Below are positions 46,901 through 60,192 of a DNA stretch of 64,000 bases, piece by piece. The position numbers and the translations under genes were made by a program. The notes beneath the pieces are model-generated. The model was not told the DNA's origin. It was given only the letters and a program-made list of their open reading frames with translations, and did no database searches. Position 1 is the first letter of the stretch; each line of letters starts with the position of its first letter. Origin of the DNA: Rachycentron canadum (lineage: Eukaryota > Chordata > Actinopteri > Carangiformes > Rachycentridae); NCBI GenBank assembly GCA_038496675.1, contig CM076651.1, positions 25,322,182-25,386,181 on the forward strand. The letters are read 5' to 3'.

Positions 46901-49440
46901 GTGGTTCATTTGACTTCTCTCAGCGCGAGAGGATAATTAATGATCATAGTTCAAGCGAAGGTACAACGCATCTTTTCCAGTGTTTTATTGTCGTAAAGCA
47001 CAAATATCACTGTCCAAAGCTGCTTGTGTTGTTTAGCAGCTCCGCTCTTTCTTTGTCCTTTCTCTGATGGGCTTTGATAAAATTGTTGTAGAAACCTTTA
47101 CAAGATTCTCTATCAACTCCCCCTTCTCTTTGACTTGTTCTTCAAAGGTGCACATCAAGCATCAATTGTATTTAATGGTTTTTTTTTTTTTTTGGAGAGG
47201 CAGTTGCCTGCTGCAGCCTGTAACCCCGCCCGGCCCCGCCCACCATGGTCATCCAAGCTAATTTCAGATGAATTGCAGGAACATTTCAAAGTGACGCAAA
47301 ATCCATTTAATTTCATCAGCCAGATAAGTTGCTGATTGGATGCTAACATTAAGTCGCTAATGCAACAATACGGTCAAGATTAATCCTCACTAATGCGATC
47401 CTTTTTGAAAACGTAATCTTCTTACATTAGGTCAGAAGAAGGCTATGCCATATTAAAGCAGAAGGGTGTGGTTTTCATTGTTTGAAGCAGCCCTCAGCCG
47501 TGGGACAGTTGTGTATGTGCCATGCCACCAGCCCCTGTCCCCTTACCCATCTCCCTGGAGAGCCTCAGCCCAGCCGCTACACAAAACCCTAACCCCCCAG
47601 CTGCCCTTTTCTATACTGCTGCCTCAGGCACCAGCCTCCCTACCCACTATAGAATTAGAATACATAGATGTTCCTTTTGTCTAATTAGGATAATGCATTG
47701 CTACACCAAACCTTGATCTCGTTCATTTTAAAAGCTGCAGTGTTTCATATGTGATCTTTCCTAGTTACTGACAAATGTAAGATTCATGCAGTTGAGATCT
47801 CTGTGAACTGAGTTTTTCAACACAATGTGATGGATGGTCACACTAATAACACTCCTGATTTTTGAATGCATCCCTTTGAAATGATAATTCAGCCTTTTTG
47901 TGCCTGGTACCTCACTGATGACCTTGCATTGTTTGATAGGAGTCAAACAATGTGCGAATCTGAAGAGCGGCTCCCAATCTGTCTGTTTTACTTCTATCCA
48001 CGTCTGAGCCCCTCAACTGCCAGGCACTTACATATGTGTGCCCAGTTGCCTGTAGCCAGACACATTAACGCTGTTGCCCCTGATACCCAGCCACAGGCCC
48101 CTGGACAGTTGCCTTTGGGCCCAGTAGAGCTATGCTAGCGATCTGACGGATGCACAGGTGGAGCATTCCCTTTCCTGAAGAAATGCCTCTGCATTTGTCT
48201 GTGAGGTGTCTGATACGAGCTCCGCTGGCAACTGTCCCGAATGTAATACCCTGAAATGTAATCATAGCACAGCCCCCCCCCCCTACCCCCCCACTGACAC
48301 AATCAACATTTGATTTGTCTCATTGAATTAATAACTTCTGCTAACAAGGATTGGTAATCCCAGTGGTCAATAACTGATCAATATCATTTGCACAGTTGTC
48401 AAGATAACATCCCAGGGAATTGATTGATCAAACAAAACCGACTCGACTGCTTTACTCTGCTGTCCATCCAGCTAATGGATTTGGGATTACTTGTTTGTAC
48501 ACACAGGAAGCAGGTCCAGAGGCTACTGCTAAGTCAGCTTTGCCTTCCTCATTGTCTGCAGGGGCTCGCTGTTGTATGGGTGTTCATCTGATCCTCAGGT
48601 TTATCTGCGGTGAAGGGGATTTTCAGTGTCAGTGTAGATCCCGATAGATAGCGGACGGGTTAAATCCCCTTAGGGTGCTCAAGAGAAGGGGATGAAATGA
48701 GAGGATTTTTCTTTTCCTGCAGGGCCACATCTGTCCCAGACTCTTGATTAGCCCATTGATTATCTGCAAACCATGTAGTTGCCATTTATTCTGTCTGTGT
48801 TAAGCAGTCACTGCTATTAATGGGGCCATGTGAGCTGGGACTGTGTATTTGAGGGGGCCAAATGTAAAAATATTTACTCTACCTCATTAACTTCCGATGT
48901 AGGACATTATTATTATTTTTATTGTATCACACGACTTCATTGGATCAACCCGTTCTGCCTCTTGTTGCTCTCTTCTATTTTAAGTGGATTCTTGTAGTTT
49001 TGACACTGTTGAATCAGCTCACTCTGTACTTTAAGATTTTTATGCTGTGATGTTATTAGTGAAAGTAAAATCCTCTTAAACTCCACGCTGATTAATGAAA
49101 GGCTGAGGGAAAGTAATAAGGTTGAAGATTAAACCATAATACCTCCAGGGTGAGTCTGCCGGCCACCCAGTATGAAGTCCACTCACTGTCCTGGGCAGAT
49201 CATGTTAATGCTGCATGTCAAAGCACATGTGTAGGTACTTTTTTGTCATGCCAGATTTACTGGGGAAACTGTTAATCTGCATTCATCCGCTTTTATGAAA
49301 GCAGAGCATCCAAAAACCAATAAAAAGTAATGTCCAAATATCTCGGTGAACAAATGTGAGATTTTATCACCAGTTAATAGAGAATCAAAGCATAAAAAAT
49401 CTCACATAAAAGTGATATTGTCCACTAAACTGCACACAAC
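44000..49440. other. Long non-coding stretch, no gene or clear transposon
   Basis: No exon with splice borders and a recognisable domain was found on either strand. From about 45500 to 49400 the DNA is notably poor in microsatellites and recognisable transposons compared with the rest of the window and holds many TAAT-type cores. Conserved non-coding elements would fit, but this cannot be shown without alignment. Confidence 0.4.
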
Positions 49441-49450
49441 TCTCTGCAGC

Positions 49451-49505
49451 TGAGCTGCTGTTTTGAAGCCTCCAGTTTGTAATTTGTCTGTCGGCCATCT
49501 TGGTT
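49451..49505 (-). repeat. Dispersed repeat family A, short fragment
   Basis: TGAGCTGCTGTTTTGAAGCC, TCCAGTTTGTAATTTGTC and TCGGCCATCTTGG, in the same order as in the longer copies. Confidence 0.85.
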
Positions 49506-49544
49506 GTTAGAAACAGGCCAGAGCCAACCAGGAGTCCTGTCGAC

Positions 49545-49610
49545 AACATTTAATGTTGTTCCCTTTAAATTGACCTCTGGGACAAATAAAGCTTTGTGAA
49601 TTGAATTGAA
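49545..49610 (+). repeat. LINE-type 3' tail (GACAAATAAAGCTTTGTGAA)
   Basis: TTGACCTCTGGGACAAATAA followed by AGCTTTGTGAATTGAATTGA. This is a short 3' end with the start of a TTGAA repeat, of the kind left by truncated fish non-LTR elements. Confidence 0.6.
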
Positions 49611-49619
49611 GTTGGGGCT

Positions 49620-51050
49620 AGTTGGTCACAATAGCTCTAAGTGTCTGTCTGTTTTCTCCTGTGACATTTTGTTGTCAGGATTGTTTGACTCTGTAAGACG
49701 TTATATTGAGGAGGGAAACGAGATGTGAGCTCTTTGACCGTTGGTAAAAGCATGACTCGGGTTTTAGATGAGACTGGCAGAGGTAAAATAAATCAGGAGG
49801 GTGTAGCACAGTTAACAACCTAGAATAGATCTGCTCGCTGAAGTTAACTTGGTGTGAAATTTGTGCAGCTTTACTTCCTGCTAATTGCGTCGACTCCATT
49901 GAAATGAATTGATTTTTGCACAGAAGTTTGTTGGTTTAAATCCTGATGCCTTCAGTTCTAGATGAGACTGTGACCCAGAGTGGACTGTCTCTACATGATT
50001 GGCTGGCAGATACTGACCTCTGTCATTATTGACTTCTTGGCAACATGCATCTATTGACTGTGATGCTGCACCACTTTCTAATTTTGACTGCTATGTTCAC
50101 ACTACATCTGCACACACACACGCACACTTCTTTTCCTCAATAGAGTCTATTTCTGCCTGTTTTATTGAATAGAAGCATCTTTGTTTCCTACATTCGTATA
50201 ATTGAATGCTTTTTCACAGAGGTTTGTGTAGTTTATCAAAATGCAAATATCAGTCGTGTTATTTCTATCTATTGAATATAAATGCCTATGCTATATTTTG
50301 ATTTGAGGCTTGGGCAGATAAAGGTGGGTATAGCAAATTTACTCAATGTATCATGACTATATGTCAAACATTGAGGACAAATTGTCACATAATTGTTGTA
50401 GGGCACTGGCATGAAATTCGCTTTGGCATTTTGTTTTCTTTGCTTTGTGCTATGGCTGTTTCCCTCTCCGTCACACGCCTCAGCCCCACGCATCCACGAA
50501 ACTCTGGATGGGTGGAGCCTGAAGCGCCAAAGCGTGTTGATACGTGTCCATGAATGGTAACTGAAGAAGGAGGCGGGTGATTGGGTTCAGCACAAGTTTA
50601 GGGTTGAATGTTGTTCTCAGGGATTCTTGCTGATGTCATGTTTTTGTAGCTTTGAGCTTTGTTTTTGTTCAGGGTCAGCTCTAACCTGGTTGTTTTTGCA
50701 ATTTGAAAATTGTTCCAATAGAAACAACTAGTGAACAGTACACAAGATGTTTTAACACAGTCAAATGTTGCACGGACTGAAATCATTATACAGGTGTGAT
50801 TTTATGCATCAGAGGGTTAAATCATGTTCTTAGAGGAGATTTGAAATCTTGAGATTTATGTCACGTATCATAATATAACCTAAAAAATTGCAATAAATAT
50901 TATTTATAGGCCATAACTCACTCACTCAGCCATAGGCTGATATTCAGTAATATTGAATATCACGCTATTTCCCAACATGTGCAATATATTCATACTATTG
51001 AAAAAAATGTTTCATCATAGTTCAACACCTACATGGGGGCTTGGTACTCA
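49620..51050. other. Non-coding DNA, no gene seen
   Basis: Short open frames only. No recognised repeats apart from AT-rich tracts. Confidence 0.4.
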
Positions 51051-51074
51051 TAAATCAGTGAAAACCACTATGAC

Positions 51075-51600
51075 ATAAGGAGTCCCACAAGGATCCATCC
51101 TTGGGCCCCTGTAGTTCACTTGTATATCCTCCCACCAGATCTTGCAGGAGCACAGTGCAGTCTATCATAGCTATGCTGACGACACAAAGATTTATCTTGC
51201 TCTTTCACCAAGTGATTTCAGTCCCATTGACTATTGGTCTGTGTTAGCGTCTACCTGAACTATCTGGCTACCTAAATTTATTCATGCCATCAGATCATCC
51301 AGAGTGGATTGTTGCAACGCTTCCCTCACTGGTTGGCCAAATCAAACCATTAAACAGCTACAGCTGATTCAGATGCTGCTGCCGAGGTTCAGTTTAAAAA
51401 CTAAGAAACGCGAGCACATCAGTCCAGGTCTCGGGTCTTTTCACTGGCCCCCAGTCACATACAGAATTGAATTCAAAGCTTTATTTAGTGTATCTACATA
51501 TCATTTCAATGCTTTTATGCTCTTATTTCTGTGAACCACATTGAATGACCTGTTTTTCTGGTAGTGTGCTGTACAAATAAACCACATAAATAAGCCTTGC
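51075..51600 (+). mobile_element. L2-type LINE fragment with YADDT box
   Basis: The frames read GVPQGSILGPL (51078 region) and then SYADDTKIYLA at about 51168-51200, the reverse-transcriptase catalytic box. After a deletion come DCCNASLTGW, IKQLQLIQMLLPRF and REHISPGLGSFHWPPVTYRI, ending in a TACAAATAAACC tail. It is internally deleted and frame-broken. It belongs to the same general type as 18590-19385. Confidence 0.8.
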
Positions 51601-52590
51601 CTAATATTTACATATAATATTGTGCATGAAGATATTTAAGGTGGATTGTCTCATGGTATTAACATTACAACAGAACTTGGAAGTCTGCTGCCGTTTGTGA
51701 ATACTACTTACTTTTTCTTTTATCAGAGTTTGAAATGTTCTTGTAAAGTTGTTTGCGGTCGTTCTAGCAGGCAAACACAGAAAACATAAAAATGTTTATG
51801 ACTTCCAGTTATCTTGATTTCTTTCATTCAACAAAGCCACTGTTTGTTTAATTGTCATGACCAAAGGATAAAAGGATGTGAGCAGGCTTGTCATCAGTGT
51901 CTCATTTTGTTGAGTTGTGTTACGGATGCTGGAATTCCACTTACTGTTCAAACAGTAGCTCAACAGGAAACGCTGATCTCACTTTCTGTGAGATTAATCC
52001 GGAAGGTTGGTATTGAACCTGAAAAGTGGCTTTAAATTACCCCGTTCTCTGGCTCACAGGAACTGACAGATAGATGCTTTCCTGCCAAACTACTCCGAGC
52101 CTTTGTGAGTTGCTGCTCACTCAGTGTTTATTAGATGAGGAGAGGAGTGGAGAGGGATACTGTTCTGTGCTGATTGGTATAATTTAGTAAAAGGCCTCGG
52201 CCCGTGGGCAGAGTGTGGCAGAGAAAACCATGAGTTTGTGAGTGTTTGTTCCAAATGGAGCAGCTGCAGCAGAAAGAGGAGGAAATCGTTTAGATGGTTT
52301 GTTTGACCGGTTTGACCACGGCAGTGAAAAAAAGTCTTGTTTCAGAGATCCAGTTGGCAGTGGGCCACCACAAAAACATGCCTGCTTATTAACATGAGGC
52401 TGAGAATATTGACATAAGGAACCTGGAGCCCCTATGGAAATTGATTTTATGCTGGATTTGTGTATGCTCATGTCTAGGTCATAGTCTATGTACCATAGTC
52501 ATGTGCTGCACAGAACCATCTGTTTAGACTTAGACTTTGTCTTTTTGGGTCTAATGCTGATTCACCAATTTATTCCTGAAACACTATGAA
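51601..52590. other. Non-coding DNA, no gene seen
   Basis: No recognised coding or repeat structure. Confidence 0.4.
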
Positions 52591-52810
52591 GGTATTGAAG
52601 TCTATGGGAAAATGTCCCTACTTCTCCCTTTATTAGCTCAGTAAATGTTTTCCTAAGGAGTTTATGGTCTAGTTCCAAGTCTTCAATACAACATGGTGTT
52701 CATGTTTTAAATGATGATCCCAGCTCCACCTTCTCCCCAAAATATGGTTTCTTCTGGCTTCAAAAAACCAAGATGGCCGATGGCCAAATGACAGTGGGTT
52801 GACACTTGGC
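52591..52810 (+). repeat. Dispersed repeat family A, internally deleted copy
   Basis: GGTATTGAAGTCTATGGGAA, the CAGTAAATGTTTTCCTAAGG segment, then a jump to CAGCTCCACCTTCTCC, AACCAAGATGGCCGATGG and GTTGACACTTGG. The CCAAT and GC-box part is deleted. Confidence 0.9.
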
Positions 52811-55594
52811 TATGAAACGTCAGAAATCTAATTTCCTCCTTTATGAAGCGAAGACATGTATCCTCTGGGCTTGGCTTTGATTTTTTCACATGTAAGCAGA
52901 AGTGCACAACTAAACAGAGGACAGTGTGTGTGGGTGTAGAAGGGGAGTGTTGACTTTGACAGCAGCTACATCACAGCTGATCACACAGTGAGAAAACAGG
53001 AGGAAACGACACAAACACAGTAACCAGATCTCTCCCCGGTTTCACCGGAACGTGTGACTTGACGCTTGACGTTTCTGCCGTTCTTCTCCGCTGTGATCAT
53101 CTCCACCACAGAATGAGTGCTGAGACGGCTCCCACACTGGAAATCACTGTTATCACTATATAGTCTATTCAGTCAACAGCTTCATATATTTTACCAACAT
53201 CATTCAACTTTTTTCCATGGCTCGCTCCACTGGCAGGAAGGAAATGCCACAGATTCTGAAGATTGATATGGTATAATAATGATAAGAGCTAATAGGTTCA
53301 GGAAGGAGTCAATCTTTCTGTAAAGGAGCTATTTGTAAGTTTAGCTGTTGCTACACAGCGAACACAGCATTAACAGCTGTTTACTTACCAGAATAAGAAG
53401 CATTGTGGGTCAGCATCAAGCACCTTGTTGTTTTTCGTCATATTTTATCACTTCTCATACTGAAGTTAAATGCTAACCAGCTAGCACCAGCCCAGTTTTG
53501 CTACTTTCTCATACAGAGATGTGTAAGTCTTTTACCCTGTTTGGAGTTTGCTGGTTGGAGCTGCTCACGGAGACTCCAGCTCTTCTTCAGAGGCATCAGC
53601 CTGGAGATGAGCTGGGACAGATCTCGCAGCTCACGGTCCCCGCCGTCATGTGTGTGTGTGCTCTGATCAGTCCTCACATGTATTATACATTTATTATGTT
53701 TTATGCATCTGAATGTGTCTTATATTGGATAACTTTGGTGGAAAAAGTAACACTTCCTCTCTCTAATCCCATGAGTGCTCAGAAACAACAGGTTAACAAC
53801 AGATAACTGGCGGTGGAGAATCCTGGCTCGTAAACTGAACTGTTAAATTGATAGTTTCAATCTGTCTTCTTATTTTTGGTTAATTGCTAAGTGGTTAATT
53901 ATGAAAAACACTATTTTAAATGTGGAAAATGAAAAAATATGTGAATGTGAACGTGTGTCAGGTTCTTAAACAAACTCAAACACAAAATCAAATTTTCTGA
54001 AATGCTTACTGGCGTTCTTGCTGACTTGACATCACAGATGCAATAAGGTCTGAGGAGTTCATTATTGAGCTGTGGAGGTTTCTGGTTGGTGGGTTCTCAC
54101 CGTTTAGCCCAAGGTCATTGCCATAGAGACATTTTATTTACTGAACTTGACTACTCTGTGCCCTTGGTAATAAACAGATGGTAGCTGCTCACTGTGTGTC
54201 TGTCTCCAGGTGCCCCCCCCCCCCCCCATCCCACCTTCTGTTGTTCTGGGTTTGCACAAATGATACCTCCCACCCAGTTCAGCCCACAAGCTATGCACTG
54301 TGCTTATTATTGTAATATCATGCTCTCACATGAAAGTGGGTGATGGCAATATGAGAAACAGACCAGAAGTTATAGTGTGTGTGCGTGTGTGTGTGTGTGT
54401 GTGTGCATGCATGCATGCGTGCACGTGCACATGTGTGTTTTCCAGGCCGCCAGTGTTCTCCATTAGTTGAACAGTAGTTGGATCAAGTCTGTTTGTCCAG
54501 CTGCTGAATTACCCCCTACCAGGCTCGCACAGACACACACAGACACAAGCACACGCACACATGCACGCACACATACACACACACTGTTGCAGTGGCCACA
54601 GTCATTCCCAGTCCTATTGAAACTAACTTTAACCCCTGACTAACTTCAGTGAAACCCCAGCCAAAGTCTTGTTCTTACTTTGAACTAGTTTTCACAAAGC
54701 AGGTTATCGTTTTCCCATTCTACACGCACACACACACACACACACACAAACACACTGCGGCCCTCTGGCTTTCAGTTTGATCTAAGTGGATCTTCCTCTC
54801 CCCCTCTCCTCACAGAGGCATGTCTAGATAGGCCATGTCTGTCTGTCTCTTTCTCCTCCCTCCGTCCCTCCCTCCTGTCATCCTTTTGCATCTTTTCTTT
54901 TCCTGGGATGCACAGTTTGACCCCAGTTGCCCTTGACACATGCATTTCTATAGCTGCAGCCAATCAATAGAGACTCCTGTGTCCCGGTGTCAGATGTTGG
55001 GTCCACTAATTGAAATCAACAACAACCCATGGTGAGTGAGAATGGGCGCTTCTTTTTCTTTTTTCTTTTTTTTTTTAACGTGCATGTGTGCGTTGGTTTG
55101 ATGAATGAGGAGGATGGAGGATGTGCCACATTCACATGGTGATCAGCCAGTCATCAGCTTTTGTTTGAGACGTACGGTTTTTGCAAGATTAGCGAGAAAA
55201 ATTGTACCGCAATCATGTCGTCCATATGACAGCAATGACAGATGAATACGGGCTGAGAATTATGGATTCAAGAAATAGTAATAGCATCTCAATTAAAGGA
55301 CAAGCCTGATATTATTCGGCTCTTTATTGTCAACAAATCCCACAAAAAGATAAAAACCAATAATATTAGTCTGTCTCTCAGGCTTTCTGACTTTCGCACC
55401 CTGTGTGTGACTATGTTAATCTTTACAAAGAGCCCATGAATATATTATTTCATTAAAAAAATACTAAACAGTTTCCTAAAACAGCTGGACCGTTGTTTTT
55501 TGTCAAACTACTCAAAGTAGTGGATTTGCTGGGGACTAATTTCAGCTGAGGATCAATACACAGTGTGTATGTAGGATTGACACACAGATGAACT

Positions 55595-55595
<1 letters not shown>
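52811..55595. other. Non-coding DNA with simple repeats
   Basis: Includes a C-run at 54213-54229, a (GT)n/(GCAT)n tract at 54379-54425, CA-rich tracts at 54535-54583 and 54727-54749, and a T-rich pyrimidine run at about 55048-55076. No gene seen. Confidence 0.5.

Positions 55596-55682
<87 letters not shown>
55596..55682. repeat. (TG)n microsatellite, longest pure run in window
   Basis: About 43 uninterrupted TG units. Confidence 0.95.
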
Positions 55683-55686
<4 letters not shown>

Positions 55687-55689
55687 TGC

Positions 55690-57630
55690 TTATGAAGGAA
55701 GTTGTCAGTCATTTCAACAGTGGGGCTTATTTGTCGTAGTCTCTGGACGACAGTGGAGCTTTATGGGTTTAGGGCTTAGACACAGTTCAGCATTGGTTTT
55801 GGTGTTTTCATGCAGTTTTTTCTCAATAAGAAAAATATCATAAATACATGTCTTTTAAATCATATTTTAAGATGCATCAGAACTAACTAATCAGTCCTCA
55901 CCTATTTACAGAAAAAAAATATTATTATTATCTTTCGTTGTGATCAAATATTGTATAAATGTTTCAGGTCTGCACCAAACAGCTCATGTAGATTGGCAGA
56001 TAAAAACAAAATCATATTTATAAATATTAATAAAATGTAGCTCAAACCACAGTGAAGCTGCTGTGAAGAAGAGGAAGTGAAGTTCACAGGAGTTTCTGAG
56101 TACAGCCTCTTGCAGTTTGTTTGGACAGTTATTGCCTAACATGACATGACACGCTTTATTATTCATATAAACATGAAATGAGAATATAAATCATAAATTA
56201 GATCCTGTTCACCAACAGGACTTCACACGTTTGTTGTGTTACCGTGACGCAGCAGCCAGCTGCACGACAAAGACAAACCTCTCAGCCTTTAGCTTTTCTC
56301 TCTGTGAACAAGCAGGTGACAACAACCCAGTGCAACTGTTGCTCGGCCAAATGTGGGAAAAAAAAAGAGCAGAACCCGCTTTAAAGAGGGGAGTATAAAT
56401 TATTTAGCCCGACAGTAATGTCTGTCAGTGTTTTCACAAACAAGACTCCACTTGCTCAGTTTATTTCTGATCTTGACTGAGAAGAAAAAATATTGCTGGC
56501 TTGGTTGTGTTGAGTGTAAAAGGAAAAAAAAGGAGGATGAGGAGAGGAGGGGGGGACTGTAATTAATCCCAAGCATCAGTCAGACTATTCTCATTAATAA
56601 TGCATTTTGAAGCAGCAGTCCCGACATAGGGAGTGGATTCAGGTCTTTATTCTCAAAGATTCTGCAACAATGCCAGGAGAGCCTCGGAGCCAATCTGCTT
56701 TACTGGAGAGTCAGCTACCGAGAAACAACAGCCACCAAACGACAAGGAGAACAGGCTGCATGGCAATTAAAATACGCTAGAGGTCAATCCATACGGCGGC
56801 TAATATATCTCCACATGAAACCAAAAGACAGCAGAATCAAATGAGAGCCAAGGTCCCAAACTAAACAAAAGGTAACTGTCAATGTATCAGAGCTACTTGG
56901 TGCACACAATTTTTTATTTTTCTTCATTTTTTTTTTCTCTGCTGATACACACACACAGTCTGACCAGAGTCACTTTGTATTGTATATAGTAAAACTGATA
57001 AATAGTCAGCTTGTACCAGGATTTGAATCTTACATGAGGTGGTTTTGAGCATCATGCTGTATTAAATATGACTAACCAAAGTGTGTTCTGGCTTGAATAG
57101 AGCAACCACTGTAGCTTTGGTTGACAAATGAACAGTAGGAAGAAAAGCTGGACGATATGCAAAAAAAAAAAAAAATCACATTATTTTGGCAGATGTTGTG
57201 ATATGAGTCATTTTTCAGTCTTTTTTTTTTTTAATTTAATTTTCACTGGGAAAAACAAAGTGATTCTTGTTGAGTCTTGTACTAAACAAGATGATTAGTA
57301 GTCATCACACACACATACCACAATGTTACTGTTGTGACACATTTTACCTTCATCAAAAACATTGCACCTCCTGTGATTTGGATATTGCACTTGGCTGTTT
57401 CACAATTTCAATATTTCCATTAATTGTTGCTTTGAAGTAGAGACTTCCTGTTGTGGAAGAAGTGCTCAAATCTACAACCACATAAAAAATGACAAATAAA
57501 AGTCCTTAATTCAAAGTCTTTCTGAAGTAATACTATTAAGTATCAGAAATAAAAGCATGCTGGATAATTATAATGTGTTTGTTGTATATGTTATATATAG
57601 TTCAGGTCCCTCCAAAGATCAGCGTTAACT
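55690..57630. other. Non-coding DNA, no gene seen
   Basis: AT-rich with poly(A) and poly(T) runs near 57161 and 57220. No exon supported. Confidence 0.4.
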
Positions 57631-58090
57631 GAGTGTCCACCCTCCGTCACGTCACCCATCGTCTGTGAGCTGCTGTTTCAGAGCCTCCAGTTTGTAATTT
57701 GTCCGTCGGCCATCTTGTTTTTTTTTGTTTTTTTTTAAACCAGTAGAAATCATATTTGGAGGAGAAGGTGGAGCTGAGGAGGAGTGAGGGGTGGAGCTGC
57801 TCTGTCCTCTATCCTGATTGGGTGGTACAGCCTGTCAATCACAGAGTAACCACGCCCCCTAATCCATCCCCTGCTTTCTGGTCTATTTTCCTCTAAATGG
57901 ACCATTATTTAAAAATGAACATCATGTTGTATTGAAGACTTGAAACTAGAGACTGAGACCATAAACTCATTAGGAAAACGTTTACTGAGCTAATAAATCA
58001 AGGAGAAGTAGGGACATTTTCCCATAGACTTCAATACCATCTGACTTCTTTAACAACCAGTGGAGTCGCCCCCTGATGGTCATTAGACCC
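57631..58090 (-). repeat. Dispersed repeat family A, longest copy (about 460 bp)
   Basis: The reference copy in this window. In plus-strand order: GAGTGTCCACCCTCCGTCAC, GTCACCCATC, TCAGAGCCTCCAGTTTGTAA, CGGCCATCTTG, a T-run, GGAGGAGAAGGTGGAGCTGA, CCTGATTGGGTGGTACAG, CACGCCCCCTAATCCATCC, CATAAACTCATTAGGAAAAC, CCCATAGACTTCAATACC and TGGAGTCGCCCCCTGATGGT. No long open frame and no obvious terminal inverted repeats. Confidence 0.9.
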
Positions 58091-59586
58091 AGAGTTTATA
58101 GACACTCTATGGAGTTAACAGTTAACTGATGCCAGTTTTCTGGCTCCAGTGGAGTCCAGACAGCATTTCCCGTTTAAAGATGACAGCACATACAGTACAG
58201 TATGTCACAGAAAGGTGACTGGTGTGTGTGTGTGTTGTGTATGAGTCAGTCTGTGTACCTAAGCATTATGTTCCAGTCCGTGTGGATTGGTCTGAGGTTC
58301 TGTTTGTCTTTCGCTGGTCTGAGCACAGCCAAAACCATGTGGGCAGGCAGCAGGGTCTCTGCAGAGCTGCAGCGGTTTGGCTTTGATGGGTGTGTTTCTT
58401 CCACCGCGGCTTCTCTCTGGTTTAGATACAGTGAACCGACTCTGGCCTCGTGTTTTTAGTCTTTTGTTCTGTGTGGTTTTTGTTTTGTTTTGCTCAAATT
58501 TAATGTTTTCTGTCCTTTCTCCAGTTAGATTTACTTTCCCCTTCTCTCCCTTTTTTTTCTCATTAACACACACAGACACACACACACACAGACACACACA
58601 CACACTCCTTTGTATGTCATGCCCTTGAGTTCTTGTTTTTTTTTTTTTTTTTTTTTTACCCACCTCTCTCATAGTTAAACCCTCCAGTTTGATCAATCAT
58701 TGATGATCCCAGGTGTCCTGAGACCTCAGGGGAAATCCTGATTGGCTACCTAGTCCTTATGTAGACACCCTCCTGCCCCCCACCACACACACACACACAC
58801 ACACACGGACACGCACACATGCACGTACATCCTGCATCCCATTCACACCCCCTACTTGCTTTTCAAGATCAGAGTTAAACCTTACTCCTTACCCTCACCC
58901 CAATCTCTCACTCTCCTTTGCTGTTTCTTATCTCGCTCTCTCCTCTCTCTCCCCACTGGATGATGGAGAGCCAGCTTCAATTAAAGTAGCAGTGGGGTTC
59001 CTTAAGCCATTAGCCATATTAGTGTTGGGTCCATGCCCGTGAACCTTCTCAGACAAAGACCTCTCAATGCTTCCTGGAGCGGTTTCGTTGGCATTTGTCT
59101 AGATTTGCTGATTTGTAGCCACACACCCTCTTGGAGACACAGTTGGCGTTGGCAGCATGGTCGTCTTATAATGTTGTGCATTGTCTGGGGCGCTCGCGTC
59201 ATATTTAATTACGCTTAGACATGCTCTAAAGAAAGCATTTTCATTCTGCCGTGACCAGAGTGGAGTGGCTCAGCTCTCCAAACCGGACCTCCAGGTGGAT
59301 TTGACCACGGTGAATATTGCTATGCTGATTCCAACAACGCGCGGTGGTCACTGATTGAAAAAGATGACAACTGAATGAAAAGAGCAGATCCATGTGATTA
59401 ATGACATCTAGGATCCTCCGTGCTTTCCTGAGGGTTTTATCGTATGCTTAACCTTTTCTCAATGAATTCTTTGTCCCCTGATCACAATCGCACACCTCAG
59501 ACCTTCAGCACCGCCAGGCGCCACTCATCAATCATCTTTGATTTTCTGCCACAGCTTCAGATAGCAGGGTGATGCCTTCAAGTAAG

Positions 59587-59590
<4 letters not shown>
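58091..59590. other. Non-coding DNA, no gene seen
   Basis: CA-rich tracts at 58567-58605 and 58785-58806 and a T-run at 58638-58657. The rest is unique-looking; no exon supported. Confidence 0.4.

Positions 59591-59638
<48 letters not shown>
59591..59638. repeat. (GT)n microsatellite
   Basis: About 24 GT units, 160 bases before the assembly gap. Confidence 0.95.
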
Positions 59639-59639
<1 letters not shown>

Positions 59640-59798
59640 CATTGTGTGCAGGTCCACATGTTCCTGAGCAAGATGGAGAGAGCACAGTCTATTAAGCATT
59701 TGACAATTGAAGACCTCCCACTCTAAAAGACCTGCTCAGATTGTCCACTCTCCCAATCCCAGGAAGGGGGGCGGGGGGCGTGTCTGGGTGGGGTGTTG

Positions 59799-60192
59799 NN
59801 NNNNNNNNNNNNNNNNNNNNNNNNNNNNNNNNNNNNNNNNNNNNNNNNNNNNNNNNNNNNNNNNNNNNNNNNNNNNNNNNNNNNNNNNNNNNNNNNNNNN
59901 NNNNNNNNNNNNNNNNNNNNNNNNNNNNNNNNNNNNNNNNNNNNNNNNNNNNNNNNNNNNNNNNNNNNNNNNNNNNNNNNNNNNNNNNNNNNNNNNNNNN
60001 NNNNNNNNNNNNNNNNNNNNNNNNNNNNNNNNNNNNNNNNNNNNNNNNNNNNNNNNNNNNNNNNNNNNNNNNNNNNNNNNNNNNNNNNNNNNNNNNNNNN
60101 NNNNNNNNNNNNNNNNNNNNNNNNNNNNNNNNNNNNNNNNNNNNNNNNNNNNNNNNNNNNNNNNNNNNNNNNNNNNNNNNNNNNNNNNNNNN
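59799..60192. other. Assembly gap (394 N)
   Basis: A run of N with G-rich DNA on both sides. The 18 bases before the gap (59781-59798) are identical to the 18 bases after it (60193-60210). Open frames reported across the gap are meaningless. Confidence 1.
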